Shown here: piece by piece, positions 56,975 through 64,000 of the stretch
How the letters are laid out: the number at the start of each line of letters is the position of its first letter
How positions within the stretch are numbered: position 1 is the first letter of the stretch
Source: Clavibacter californiensis
GTDB taxonomy: Bacteria > Actinomycetota > Actinomycetes > Actinomycetales > Microbacteriaceae
Direction: 5' to 3'
DNA: 64,000 bases
NCBI RefSeq assembly: GCF_021952865.1
Contig: NZ_CP040792.1
Coordinates: 2,232,001-2,296,000, forward strand
Position numbers and translations under genes: made by a program
The notes under the pieces: generated by a model
Databases searched by the model: none
The model's input: only the letters and a program-made list of their open reading frames with translations
What the model was told of the DNA's origin: nothing

Positions 56975-58393
56975 CTAGCCGACGGATCCTTCCATGCCCA
57001 TCTCGATGAGCTTGTTGAGTTCGAGCGCGTACTCCATGGGGAGCTCGCGGGCGATGGGCTCGATGAAGCCGCGGACGATCATGGCCATGGCCTCGTCCTC
57101 GGGCATGCCCCGGCTCATCAGGTAGAACAGCTGCTCCTCGCTGACGCGCGAGACCGTCGCCTCGTGGCCGAGCTGGACGTCGTCCACGCGGATGTCGATC
57201 GCGGGGTACGTGTCGGAGCGGGAGATGGTGTCGACCAGCAGCGCGTCGCAGCGGACGGTGTTGGCGGAGTGGTGCGCAGCCGCGTCCACGCGGATCTCGC
57301 CGCGGTAGCCGGCCCGGCCGCCGCCGCGCGCGATGGACTTCGACACGATCGACGACTGCGTGTACGGCGCCATGTGCACCATCTTCGCGCCGGCGTCCTG
57401 GTGCTGGCCGGGGCCGGCGAAGGCGACGGACAGGGTCTCGCCCTTGGCGCGCTCGCCCATGAGGTAGATGGAGGGGTACTTCATCGTGACCTTGGAGCCG
57501 ATGTTGCCGTCGATCCACTCCATGGTCGCGCCCTCGGCCGCCGTCGCGCGCTTGGTGACGAGGTTGTAGACGTTGTTCGACCAGTTCTGGATGGTCGTGT
57601 AGCGGACGCGGGCGTCCTTCTTCACGATGATCTCGACCACCGCCGAGTGCAGCGAGTCGGACTTGTAGATGGGGGCGGTGCAGCCCTCGATGTAGTGGAC
57701 GTAGCTGCCCTCGTCCGCGATGATCAGCGTCCGCTCGAACTGGCCCATGTTCTCGGTGTTGATCCGGAAGTAGGCCTGCAGCGGGATCTCGACGTGCACG
57801 CCCTTGGGCACGTACACGAACGAGCCGCCGGACCAGACGGCCGTGTTCAGCGCGGCGAACTTGTTGTCGCCCGCGGGGATGACGGTGCCGAAGTACTCCT
57901 TGAACAGCTCCGGGTGCTCGCGCAGCGCCGTGTCGGTGTCCATGAAGATGACGCCCTGGTCCTCGAGCTCCTTCTGGATGGAGTGGAAGACGACCTCGGA
58001 CTCGTACTGTGCCGCGACGCCGGAGACGAGGCGCTGGCGCTCCGCCTCGGGGATGCCGAGACGCTCGTACGTGTTCTTGATGTCGTCGGGCAGGTCCTCC
58101 CACGTCTGGGCCTGCTTCTCCGTGGAGCGCACGAAGTACTTGATGTTGTCGAAGTCGATGCCGGAGAGGTCGGCGCCCCAGGTGGGCATGGGCTTCTTGC
58201 CGAAGAGCTCGTAGCCCTTCATGCGGTTGGCGAGCATCCACTCGGGCTCGCTCTTGCGCCGCGAGATGTCGGCGACGACCTGCGGGGAGATGCCGCGCTT
58301 GGCCGAGGCACCCGCGACGTCGGAGTCGGACCAGCCGAACTCGTACTGCCCCAGGCTCTCGAGCTCGGGTCGGTCGATGAGCACATCTGACAT
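56975..58393 (-). CDS. sufB: Fe-S cluster assembly protein SufB
   Basis: 472 residues, normal for Suf[20 protein letters not shown], the beta-helix core and [20 protein letters not shown] match the family. SufB is the main Fe-S scaffold. ATG at 58393 has a weak AGG a few bases upstream. No sufS, sufU or sufR is next to it; the first upstream gene is ctaA on the other strand. It is the first gene of the operon. Confidence 0.96.
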   Translation of the reverse strand: MSDVLIDRPELESLGQYEFGWSDSDVAGASAKRGISPQVVADISRRKSEPEWMLANRMKGYELFGKKPMPTWGADLSGIDFDNIKYFVRSTEKQAQTWEDLPDDIKNTYERLGIPEAERQRLVSGVAAQYESEVVFHSIQKELEDQGVIFMDTDTALREHPELFKEYFGTVIPAGDNKFAALNTAVWSGGSFVYVPKGVHVEIPLQAYFRINTENMGQFERTLIIADEGSYVHYIEGCTAPIYKSDSLHSAVVEIIVKKDARVRYTTIQNWSNNVYNLVTKRATAAEGATMEWIDGNIGSKVTMKYPSIYLMGERAKGETLSVAFAGPGQHQDAGAKMVHMAPYTQSSIVSKSIARGGGRAGYRGEIRVDAAAHHSANTVRCDALLVDTISRSDTYPAIDIRVDDVQLGHEATVSRVSEEQLFYLMSRGMPEDEAMAMIVRGFIEPIARELPMEYALELNKLIEMGMEGSVG

Positions 58394-58659
58394 GGCTACC
58401 TGCTTTCCTGACGATCTGGGCGTATCAGCGCCGTATCGGCATTCACCCCCCGCACGGCGACGCCGCTTCGGTGACGAGAGGAAGACTGTGGGTGTCCGGG
58501 ATGCGGCGGCTTCACGCCTTGCACCCCTCTTAGGATGAACACGAACGCGGGTGGACTTGTTCCCGCCGTCCTCGCTGACGTGCCGGATGCCGCAAGGCCC
58601 GACGTGTTCCATGAACCACCCGATTCTACGGGCAATCCAGCGGGCACGGAAGGCAGGCA
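58394..58659. other. Divergent sufB-ctaA intergenic region
   Basis: This 266-base gap must hold promoters for the suf operon and ctaA. I see no strong -10 close to either start. An AT-richer patch at about 58520-58545 (CTTAGGATGAACA) might be a promoter, but no dyad for an iron or SufR-type regulator is convincing. Confidence 0.3.
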
Positions 58660-59670
58660 GTGACTCACGGCACCGATGCGGGGCAGTCTCCCAGTGGGAG
58701 CGTGCTAGGTCAGACCCTCATGGTCACCAGGCGGCTGCGGGAGCGGCTGCCGGACGGGATCACCCGCGTCACGCGGTTCCTCGTCTGGACCACGCTCGTC
58801 GTGCAGACGCTCGTCGTCGGCACCGGCGGGCTCGTGCGGCTCACTGGCTCCGGGCTCGGCTGCCCGACGTGGCCCAGGTGCACCGCCGACTCCTTCGTCT
58901 CGACGCCGGAGATGGGCGTGCACGGGATCATCGAGTTCGGCAACCGCCTCCTGACCTTCGTGCTGGTCATCGTCGCGATCGCGACGTTCCTCGCCGTGCT
59001 GCGGCTGCGGAACCGAGGACGCGGCCTCTTCTCCATCGCGCTCGCGATCGGCCTCGGCATCCCCGCGCAGGGCGTCATCGGCGGCATCACGGTCCTGACC
59101 GGGCTGAACCCGTACATCGTGGGCCTGCACTTCGTCGTGTCCGTGGTGCTCGTCGTGCTGTCGACCGTGCTCGTGTGGCGCACCTACCACCCTCTCGACG
59201 AAGCTGAGCGATCGGTGCCGTCGTACTTCCTGACGCTCGCGCGCATCACCTCCGTCGTCGTCGGCATCACGATCCTCGTCGGCATCGTCGTCACCGGATC
59301 CGGCCCCCACGCGGGCGACCAGGGCGCCGCCCGCAACGGGCTCGACCCGGAGCTGCTGCAGCACGTGCACAGCTGGCCGGCCTACACGACCTTCGCACTC
59401 ACGATCGCCCTCGTCGTCATCGCGGCCCGCAACCGGTGGACCGCCGTCTCGCGCTGGACCCGCGTGCTTCTCGCGGTCGAGCTCGTGCAGATCGCAGTGG
59501 GCCTCATCCAGGCGCGGACGGGGCTGCCCGAGTTCCTCGTGGGGCTGCACATGGTGCTCGCGTGCCTGCTCGCGTCCGCGATGACGGCCACCCTGCTGAG
59601 CACCACCCGACGGGCGGACACGCTCCGGCTCACTCCCGCGGAGGTACGGCGCTCCGCCCACGTGGGCTGA
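58660..59670 (+). CDS. ctaA: Heme A synthase CtaA/Cox15
   Basis: 336 residues with eight hydrophobic helices. Family features: [19 protein letters not shown] (including the two Cys), [10 protein letters not shown] (heme-ligand His), and a second-half HVHSW and GLHMVLA. It oxidises heme O to heme A for cytochrome aa3. GTG at 58660 has GGAAGG 7 bases upstream. ctaB converges on it with a terminator between. Confidence 0.94.
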   Translation: MTHGTDAGQSPSGSVLGQTLMVTRRLRERLPDGITRVTRFLVWTTLVVQTLVVGTGGLVRLTGSGLGCPTWPRCTADSFVSTPEMGVHGIIEFGNRLLTFVLVIVAIATFLAVLRLRNRGRGLFSIALAIGLGIPAQGVIGGITVLTGLNPYIVGLHFVVSVVLVVLSTVLVWRTYHPLDEAERSVPSYFLTLARITSVVVGITILVGIVVTGSGPHAGDQGAARNGLDPELLQHVHSWPAYTTFALTIALVVIAARNRWTAVSRWTRVLLAVELVQIAVGLIQARTGLPEFLVGLHMVLACLLASAMTATLLSTTRRADTLRLTPAEVRRSAHVG

Positions 59671-59683
59671 TCCCCGCCCGTCC

Positions 59684-59725
59684 CGACGACGCCCGCCCGA
59701 GCTCCTCTGGCGGCGGGCGTCGTCG
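59684..59725. terminator. Terminator after ctaA
   Basis: Perfect 14-base arms (59684-59697 and 59712-59725) with a 14-base loop lie downstream of ctaA. The following ~180 bases up to the ctaB stop hold no gene. Confidence 0.65.
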
Positions 59726-59904
59726 CGTGCGGCGCCTCAGCGGAGCGGTCCACGGAGCGGTCCACCGGGACACAGGCGCGCACCCCGTCTACAACGAGCG
59801 GGTCGCACGGCACGGGTGCGGCACAGGTGCGGCCCGGTCCCCACGGCCCGACCGACGCCGACGCGAACGCGCGACGCTCGCCCCGCGACGCGGGACCGCG
59901 CGGA

Positions 59905-60825
59905 TCAGAAGGGCAGGAGGGGGTCGATGCCGACCGCGAGGAACAGCAGCGAGAGGTACGAGATCGACGCGTGGAAGACGCGCATCGGCTTGATGGGCTC
60001 GTGACGCACGGCGAGGTCGTAGAGGCGGTGGGTCTCGTAGACGAACCAGCCGCCGCCCGCGAGCGCGGCGAGCGTGTAGACGAGCCCCATGCCCGCGACC
60101 GGGATCAGCAGGAGCGAGCAGGCGAGCGTGGCCCACGCGTACAGGATGGTCTGCAGGCCGACGGCCGCGCGGCCGCGCACGACGGCGAGCATGGGCACGT
60201 TGACCGAGGCGTAGTCGTCGCGGTACTTCATGGACAGCGGCCAGTAGTGCGGCGGGGTCCAGAGGAACACGATCATGAAGAGGATCACGGGCGCCCACGA
60301 GATGTCGCCCGTGACGGCGGCCCAGCCGATGAGGACCGGCATGCAGCCCGCTGCTCCGCCCCAGACGATGTTCTGCGGCGTGCGGCGCTTCAGCCACAGC
60401 GTGTAGACGAAGACGTAGAAGAGGATCGCCGCCAGCGAGAGCGCGGCCGCCAGCCAGTTGGAGATGACGCCGAGCCAGACGATGCTGGCGACGCCGATGA
60501 TCCAGGCGAACACGAGGGCCTCGCGGTCCGTCAGCTCCCCCGTCACCAGCGGCCGTCGCTGCGTGCGCTTCATGACGCGGTCGATGTCGCGGTCGATGTA
60601 GCAGTTGAACGCGTTGGCGCTGCCCGCGCTGAGGGTGCCGCCGACGAGGACGCCGAGGATGAGCCAGGGGTTCGGCCATCCCCCCTGGGCGAGGATCATG
60701 ACGGGCGCGGTGGTCACGAGCAGGAGCTCGATGACGCGCGGCTTCGTCAGTGCGACGTACGCCTTGGTCTTCCTCGCCACGCCGATCGTCTCCCGATCGA
60801 CCCGACTCTGCACCGCAACGTTCAT
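59905..60825 (-). CDS. ctaB: Protoheme IX farnesyltransferase CtaB
   Basis: 306 residues, UbiA family membrane protein. The first Asp-rich motif is [10 protein letters not shown] (NxxxDxxxD) with KRTQRRP following, and the second is YRDDYASVN. It adds farnesyl to heme B to make heme O, the step before CtaA. ATG at 60825. tkt is divergent. The pair ctaB and tkt next to tal is typical in actinobacteria. Confidence 0.95.
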   Translation of the reverse strand: MNVAVQSRVDRETIGVARKTKAYVALTKPRVIELLLVTTAPVMILAQGGWPNPWLILGVLVGGTLSAGSANAFNCYIDRDIDRVMKRTQRRPLVTGELTDREALVFAWIIGVASIVWLGVISNWLAAALSLAAILFYVFVYTLWLKRRTPQNIVWGGAAGCMPVLIGWAAVTGDISWAPVILFMIVFLWTPPHYWPLSMKYRDDYASVNVPMLAVVRGRAAVGLQTILYAWATLACSLLLIPVAGMGLVYTLAALAGGGWFVYETHRLYDLAVRHEPIKPMRVFHASISYLSLLFLAVGIDPLLPF

Positions 60826-60857
60826 CGCACCTCTAACTCGCCGGAAATTCCCTCCCC

Positions 60858-60863
60858 ATGGTA
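60858..60863 (-). promoter_or_regulatory. Candidate -10 (TACCAT) of ctaB
   Basis: TACCAT on the minus strand is 32 bases before the ctaB ATG. Confidence 0.35.
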
Positions 60864-60911
60864 GGCCACGGCCCCTGGACGCTTAGCCGCCCGGCGCCGT
60901 CCCCGCGGCTC

Positions 60912-60946
60912 GGAACACCGAGGACCAGGTGGGTGTTCCATATACT
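60912..60946 (+). promoter_or_regulatory. tkt promoter with inverted repeat
   Basis: TATACT (60941-60946), close to the -10 consensus, lies 50 bases before the tkt GTG. Directly upstream, GGAACACC (60912-60919) and GGTGTTCC (60932-60939) form an 8-base perfect inverted repeat with a 12-base centre, covering the -35 region. A regulator site is likely but unnamed. Confidence 0.5.
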
Positions 60947-60996
60947 GATAGGCGGTCCGGCTGGGCCTCCCCCATCTTCAGAAGGGCTAGAACCAA

Positions 60997-63087
60997 GTGG
61001 CAGCATTGCAATGGGACCCCATCGACAGCAAGGCGGTCGACACCGCACGGATCCTCGCCGCGGACGCGGTGGAGAAGGTCGGAAACGGTCACCCCGGCAC
61101 CGCGATGAGCCTGGCTCCGGCGGCCTACCTCCTGTTCCAGAAGGTCATGCGCCGCGACCCCTCCGACAGCACCTGGATCGGTCGCGACCGGTTCATCCTC
61201 TCGGTGGGCCACAGCTCGCTCACGCAGTACACGCAGTTCTTCCTCGGCGGCTACGGCCTCGAGATCGAGGACCTCCAGGCCCTCCGCACGTGGGACTCCA
61301 AGACCCCCGGTCACCCGGAGTACGGCCACACCGACGGCGTCGAGATCACCACCGGCCCGCTCGGCCAGGGCCTCGCCTCCTCCGTGGGCTTCGCCTACGC
61401 CGCGCGCTTCGAGCGCGGTCTCTTCGACCCCGAGACCCCCGCGGGCGAGAGCCCGTTCGACCACTTCGTGTACGTGATCGCCGGCGACGGCGACATGCAG
61501 GAGGGCATCACCTCCGAGGCCTCCTCCCTCGCGGGTCACCAGGAGCTCGGCAACCTCATCGCGATCTACGACAGCAACCAGATCTCCATCGAGGACGACA
61601 CCGACATCGCCTTCACCGAGGACGTGGCCGCGCGCTACGAGTCCTACGGCTGGCACGTGCAGCACGTCGACTGGAAGAAGACGGGCGAGTACGTCGAGGA
61701 CGTGCAGGAGCTGTTCGACGCCGTCGAGGCCGCCAAGGCCGAGACGCGAAAGCCCTCGCTGATCATCCTGAAGACGATCATCGGCTGGCCCTCCCCGAAG
61801 AAGCAGAACTCGGGCAAGATCCACGGCTCCGCCCTCGGCGCCGAGGAGCTCGCGGCCGTCAAGCAGATCGTCGGCTTCGACCCCGAGAAGAGCTTCGAGG
61901 TGCCGGACGGCGTCCTCGAGCACACCCGCCAGGCCGTCGACCGCGGCCAGCAGCAGCACCGCGAGTGGGACGAGAAGCTCGCCGCGTGGGCCGAGGCGAA
62001 CCCCGAGCGCAAGACGCTGCTCGACCGCGTCCTCGCCGGTGACGCCCCCGAGGGCCTCGACGAGGCGCTCCCCGTGTTCCCCGCGGGCAAGGACGTCTCG
62101 ACGCGCGCCGCGTCCGGCAAGGTCATCAACGCCATCGCCGAGGTCATGCCCGAGCTGTGGGGCGGCTCGGCCGACCTCGCCGAGTCGAACAACACGACGA
62201 TCGAGTCCGCGCCGTCCTTCGTGCCGGCCGAGCGCTCGACCGAGATGTGGAAGGGCGACCCCTACGGCCGCGTCCTCCACTTCGGCATCCGCGAGCACGC
62301 CATGGGCGCGATCCTCAACGGGATCGTCCTGCACGGCAACACGCGTCCCTTCGGCGGCACGTTCCTCATCTTCAGCGACTACATGCGCCCGGCGGTCCGT
62401 CTCGCCGCGCTCATGAAGGCGCCGTCGATCTTCGTCTGGACGCACGACTCCGTCGCCCTCGGTGGCGACGGCCCGACGCACCAGCCGGTGGAGCAGCTCG
62501 CCAGCCTCCGCGCCATCCCGGGTCTCGACGTCATCCGCCCCGCGGACGCCAACGAGACCGCGCAGGCGTGGAAGACGGTCCTCACGCGTCGCATGGGCCC
62601 TGCGGGCCTCGCGCTATCGCGCCAGAACCTCCCGGTCCTGGAGCGCGGCACGGGCGACGCCACGGCCACCGAGTTCGCCTCGGCTGCCGGCGTGGCCAAG
62701 GGCGCGTACATCCTGGCCGACACCGAGGGCACGCCCGACGTGATCCTCATCGCCACGGGCTCCGAGGTCCAGTTCGCCGTCGAGGCCCGCGAGGCCCTCG
62801 CCGCGGACGGCGTCCAGGCCCGTGTCGTCAGCGCCCCGAGCCTCGAGTGGTTCGAGGAGCAGGACGCCGAGTACAAGGAGCACGTGCTCCCCGAGGCGGT
62901 CGCCGCGCGCGTCTCCGTCGAGGCGGGCATCTCGCTCTCCTGGAAGCAGTACGTCGGGCACCACGGCCGCAGCATCTCGATCGAGCACTTCGGCGCCAGC
63001 GCCGAGTACGAGGTCCTGTACCGCGAGTTCGGCATCACCACGGAGGCCGTCGTGAAGGCGGCCAAGGAGTCCATCGCCTCCCTCTAG
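60997..63087 (+). CDS. tkt: Transketolase
   Basis: 696 residues. The TPP-binding region has GDGDMQEG and later SNQISIEDDTDIAFTEDV, with GHPGTAMSLAP near the start and the FGIREHAMGAI and FSDYMRPAVRLAALM segments of the pyrimidine domain. It transfers two-carbon units in the pentose-phosphate pathway. GTG at 60997 has GAAGGG about 10 bases upstream. tal follows, 150 bases away, with two hairpins between. Confidence 0.97.
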   Translation: MAALQWDPIDSKAVDTARILAADAVEKVGNGHPGTAMSLAPAAYLLFQKVMRRDPSDSTWIGRDRFILSVGHSSLTQYTQFFLGGYGLEIEDLQALRTWDSKTPGHPEYGHTDGVEITTGPLGQGLASSVGFAYAARFERGLFDPETPAGESPFDHFVYVIAGDGDMQEGITSEASSLAGHQELGNLIAIYDSNQISIEDDTDIAFTEDVAARYESYGWHVQHVDWKKTGEYVEDVQELFDAVEAAKAETRKPSLIILKTIIGWPSPKKQNSGKIHGSALGAEELAAVKQIVGFDPEKSFEVPDGVLEHTRQAVDRGQQQHREWDEKLAAWAEANPERKTLLDRVLAGDAPEGLDEALPVFPAGKDVSTRAASGKVINAIAEVMPELWGGSADLAESNNTTIESAPSFVPAERSTEMWKGDPYGRVLHFGIREHAMGAILNGIVLHGNTRPFGGTFLIFSDYMRPAVRLAALMKAPSIFVWTHDSVALGGDGPTHQPVEQLASLRAIPGLDVIRPADANETAQAWKTVLTRRMGPAGLALSRQNLPVLERGTGDATATEFASAAGVAKGAYILADTEGTPDVILIATGSEVQFAVEAREALAADGVQARVVSAPSLEWFEEQDAEYKEHVLPEAVAARVSVEAGISLSWKQYVGHHGRSISIEHFGASAEYEVLYREFGITTEAVVKAAKESIASL

Positions 63088-63102
63088 AAGCTGACGAGGA
63101 GC

Positions 63103-63140
63103 GGGGCGGCCGAGCTGCTCCGCTCCCCGCCGGCCGCCCC
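63103..63140 (+). terminator. Hairpin after tkt
   Basis: Ten-base arms (63103-63112 and 63131-63140) enclose an 18-base GC-rich loop that can pair further. It could reduce readthrough into tal. Confidence 0.4.
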
Positions 63141-63176
63141 GGTCGACCCGCCCTTCGGCGCGTCGATCGGGTACCC

Positions 63177-63204
63177 GGGAGGGGCGCACGCGTGCGCCCC
63201 TCCC
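63177..63204 (+). promoter_or_regulatory. Perfect 28-base palindrome before tal
   Basis: The two 14-base halves (63177-63190 and 63191-63204) are exact inverses with no spacer. It lies 33 bases before the tal ATG and could be an RNA hairpin that affects processing, attenuation or tal translation. Confidence 0.45.
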
Positions 63205-63237
63205 CCCGAACCTCACAACCAGCGAGAAGAAGGCAAC

Positions 63238-64000
63238 ATGACCGACACCACTTCCCCCACCGCGCAGCTCTCCTCCGCGGGCGTCAGCATCTGGCTCGAC
63301 GACCTGTCGCGCGAGCGCATCGATGCCAAGGGCATCGAGAAGGTGATCGCCGAGCGCGACGTCGTCGGCATCACGACGAACCCCACCATCTTCGCGTCGG
63401 CCCTCGCCAAGGGCGAGGCGTACGACGCCCAGGTCCGCGAGCTCGCGGCCGACGGCGCAGACGTCGACCGCGCGGTCTTCGAGATCACCACCCGCGACGT
63501 CGGCGAGGCCGCGCGCATCTTCCGCCCGGTCTACGACCGCACCGCCGGCTTCGACGGCCGCGTCTCCATCGAGGTCTCCCCCGACTTCGCCAACGACACG
63601 CAGGCGACCATCGACGAGGCCCACAAGCTGTGGGACAAGATCGCCGAGCCCAACGTCATGATCAAGATCCCCGCGACCCGCGAGGGCCTCGAGGCCATCA
63701 CCGAGGTCATCGGCGCCGGCATCAGCGTCAACGTCACCCTGATCTTCAGCCTCGAGCGCTACCGCGAGGTCATCAACGCGTACCTCACCGGCCTCGAGAA
63801 GGCGAAGGCGGCGGGCATCGACCTGTCGACCATCCACTCGGTCGCCTCCTTCTTCGTGTCGCGCGTCGACACCGAGATCGACAAGCGCCTCGACGCGCTC
63901 GGCACCGACGAGGCCACCGCGCTCAAGAGCAAGGCCGGCGTCGCCAACGCGCAGCTCGCCTACCAGGCCTTCGAGCAGTCCTTCGCGTCCGAGCGCGCCC
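63238..64000 (+). CDS. tal: Transaldolase (3' partial)
   Basis: 254 residues are visible and the frame is open at the window end; the family has about 370 residues, as in the long actinobacterial form. [10 protein letters not shown] and GITTNPTIF start the protein. The Schiff-base Lys is Lys143 in [21 protein letters not shown] and [13 protein letters not shown] also match. It exchanges three-carbon units between sugar phosphates. ATG at 63238 has GAAGAAGG 5-6 bases upstream. It follows tkt. Confidence 0.95.
   Translation, partial: MTDTTSPTAQLSSAGVSIWLDDLSRERIDAKGIEKVIAERDVVGITTNPTIFASALAKGEAYDAQVRELAADGADVDRAVFEITTRDVGEAARIFRPVYDRTAGFDGRVSIEVSPDFANDTQATIDEAHKLWDKIAEPNVMIKIPATREGLEAITEVIGAGISVNVTLIFSLERYREVINAYLTGLEKAKAAGIDLSTIHSVASFFVSRVDTEIDKRLDALGTDEATALKSKAGVANAQLAYQAFEQSFASERA

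Noticed and set aside
58520-58545. Iron-regulator (IdeR) box before the suf operon
   Set aside because: TTAGGATGAACA has only one half that matches; no inverted partner is present.

Overview
The window is very GC-rich actinobacterial chromosome with dense, mostly co-directional gene blocks, start/stop overlaps of the ATGA or GTGA type, GTG starts, and the actinobacterial markers RbpA, MshC (mycothiol), PafB/PafC, TrmI and a HelY-type helicase. Gene content (secreted GH10 xylanase, SufBDC with a Rieske protein, CtaA/CtaB beside Tkt/Tal) fits the Microbacteriaceae; a plant-associated Clavibacter-like organism is my best inference. I see no phage, insertion sequence, CRISPR array or rRNA; one tRNA (Leu, GAG) is present.

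Layout. 1-3.7 kb: end of a modular xylanase, a frameshifted and truncated FUSC-type membrane gene, and a gene-poor 388-base gap. 3.2-8.3 kb: Nudix, S9 peptidase, atypical SDR, NfeD-like membrane protein, GDPD and rbpA. 8.4-23.3 kb: a long minus-strand run (lnt, helY, tatC, tatA, pafC, pafB, FKBP lipoprotein, trmI, HAD phosphatase), then PAC2 on plus and mshC, uppP and an M20 peptidase on minus. This matches the neighbourhood that surrounds the Pup-proteasome genes in other actinobacteria, but none of those genes is here. 23.4-36.3 kb: tRNA-Leu, corA, an epimerase, a J-domain/NERD-like membrane protein, an osmoprotectant ABC transporter, a tandem hairpin array ending a helicase gene, acyl-CoA dehydrogenase, VOC dioxygenase and SGNH hydrolase.

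36.3-52.4 kb: D,D-carboxypeptidase, TrmH, sirtuin, phosphatase, glycosyltransferase, hydrolase, then a storage-carbohydrate block (treS, glgA, glgC) interleaved with an exonuclease, L31 type B and an ABC ATPase; serB, a kinase-like gene, fabG, DUF3099, a small Cys-rich protein and SURF1. 52.5-64 kb: ABC-F ATPase, the suf operon (sufB-sufD-Rieske-sufC-DUF59), heme A synthesis genes ctaA and ctaB, and the pentose-phosphate genes tkt and tal (tal runs off the window).

Regulation. The clearest recurring signal is a TANNNT hexamer (usually TAGNNT) 6-9 bases before a start codon without a ribosome binding site, seen at a dozen genes. It predicts widespread leaderless mRNAs, including both genes of the 46-base divergent glgA/glgC promoter. 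Perfect hairpins close most convergent gene pairs.

No wholly new system is evident. The observations most worth checking are the helicase-derived hairpin array, the proteasome-less pafBC locus, the J-domain/NERD-like fusion and the leaderless promoter set.
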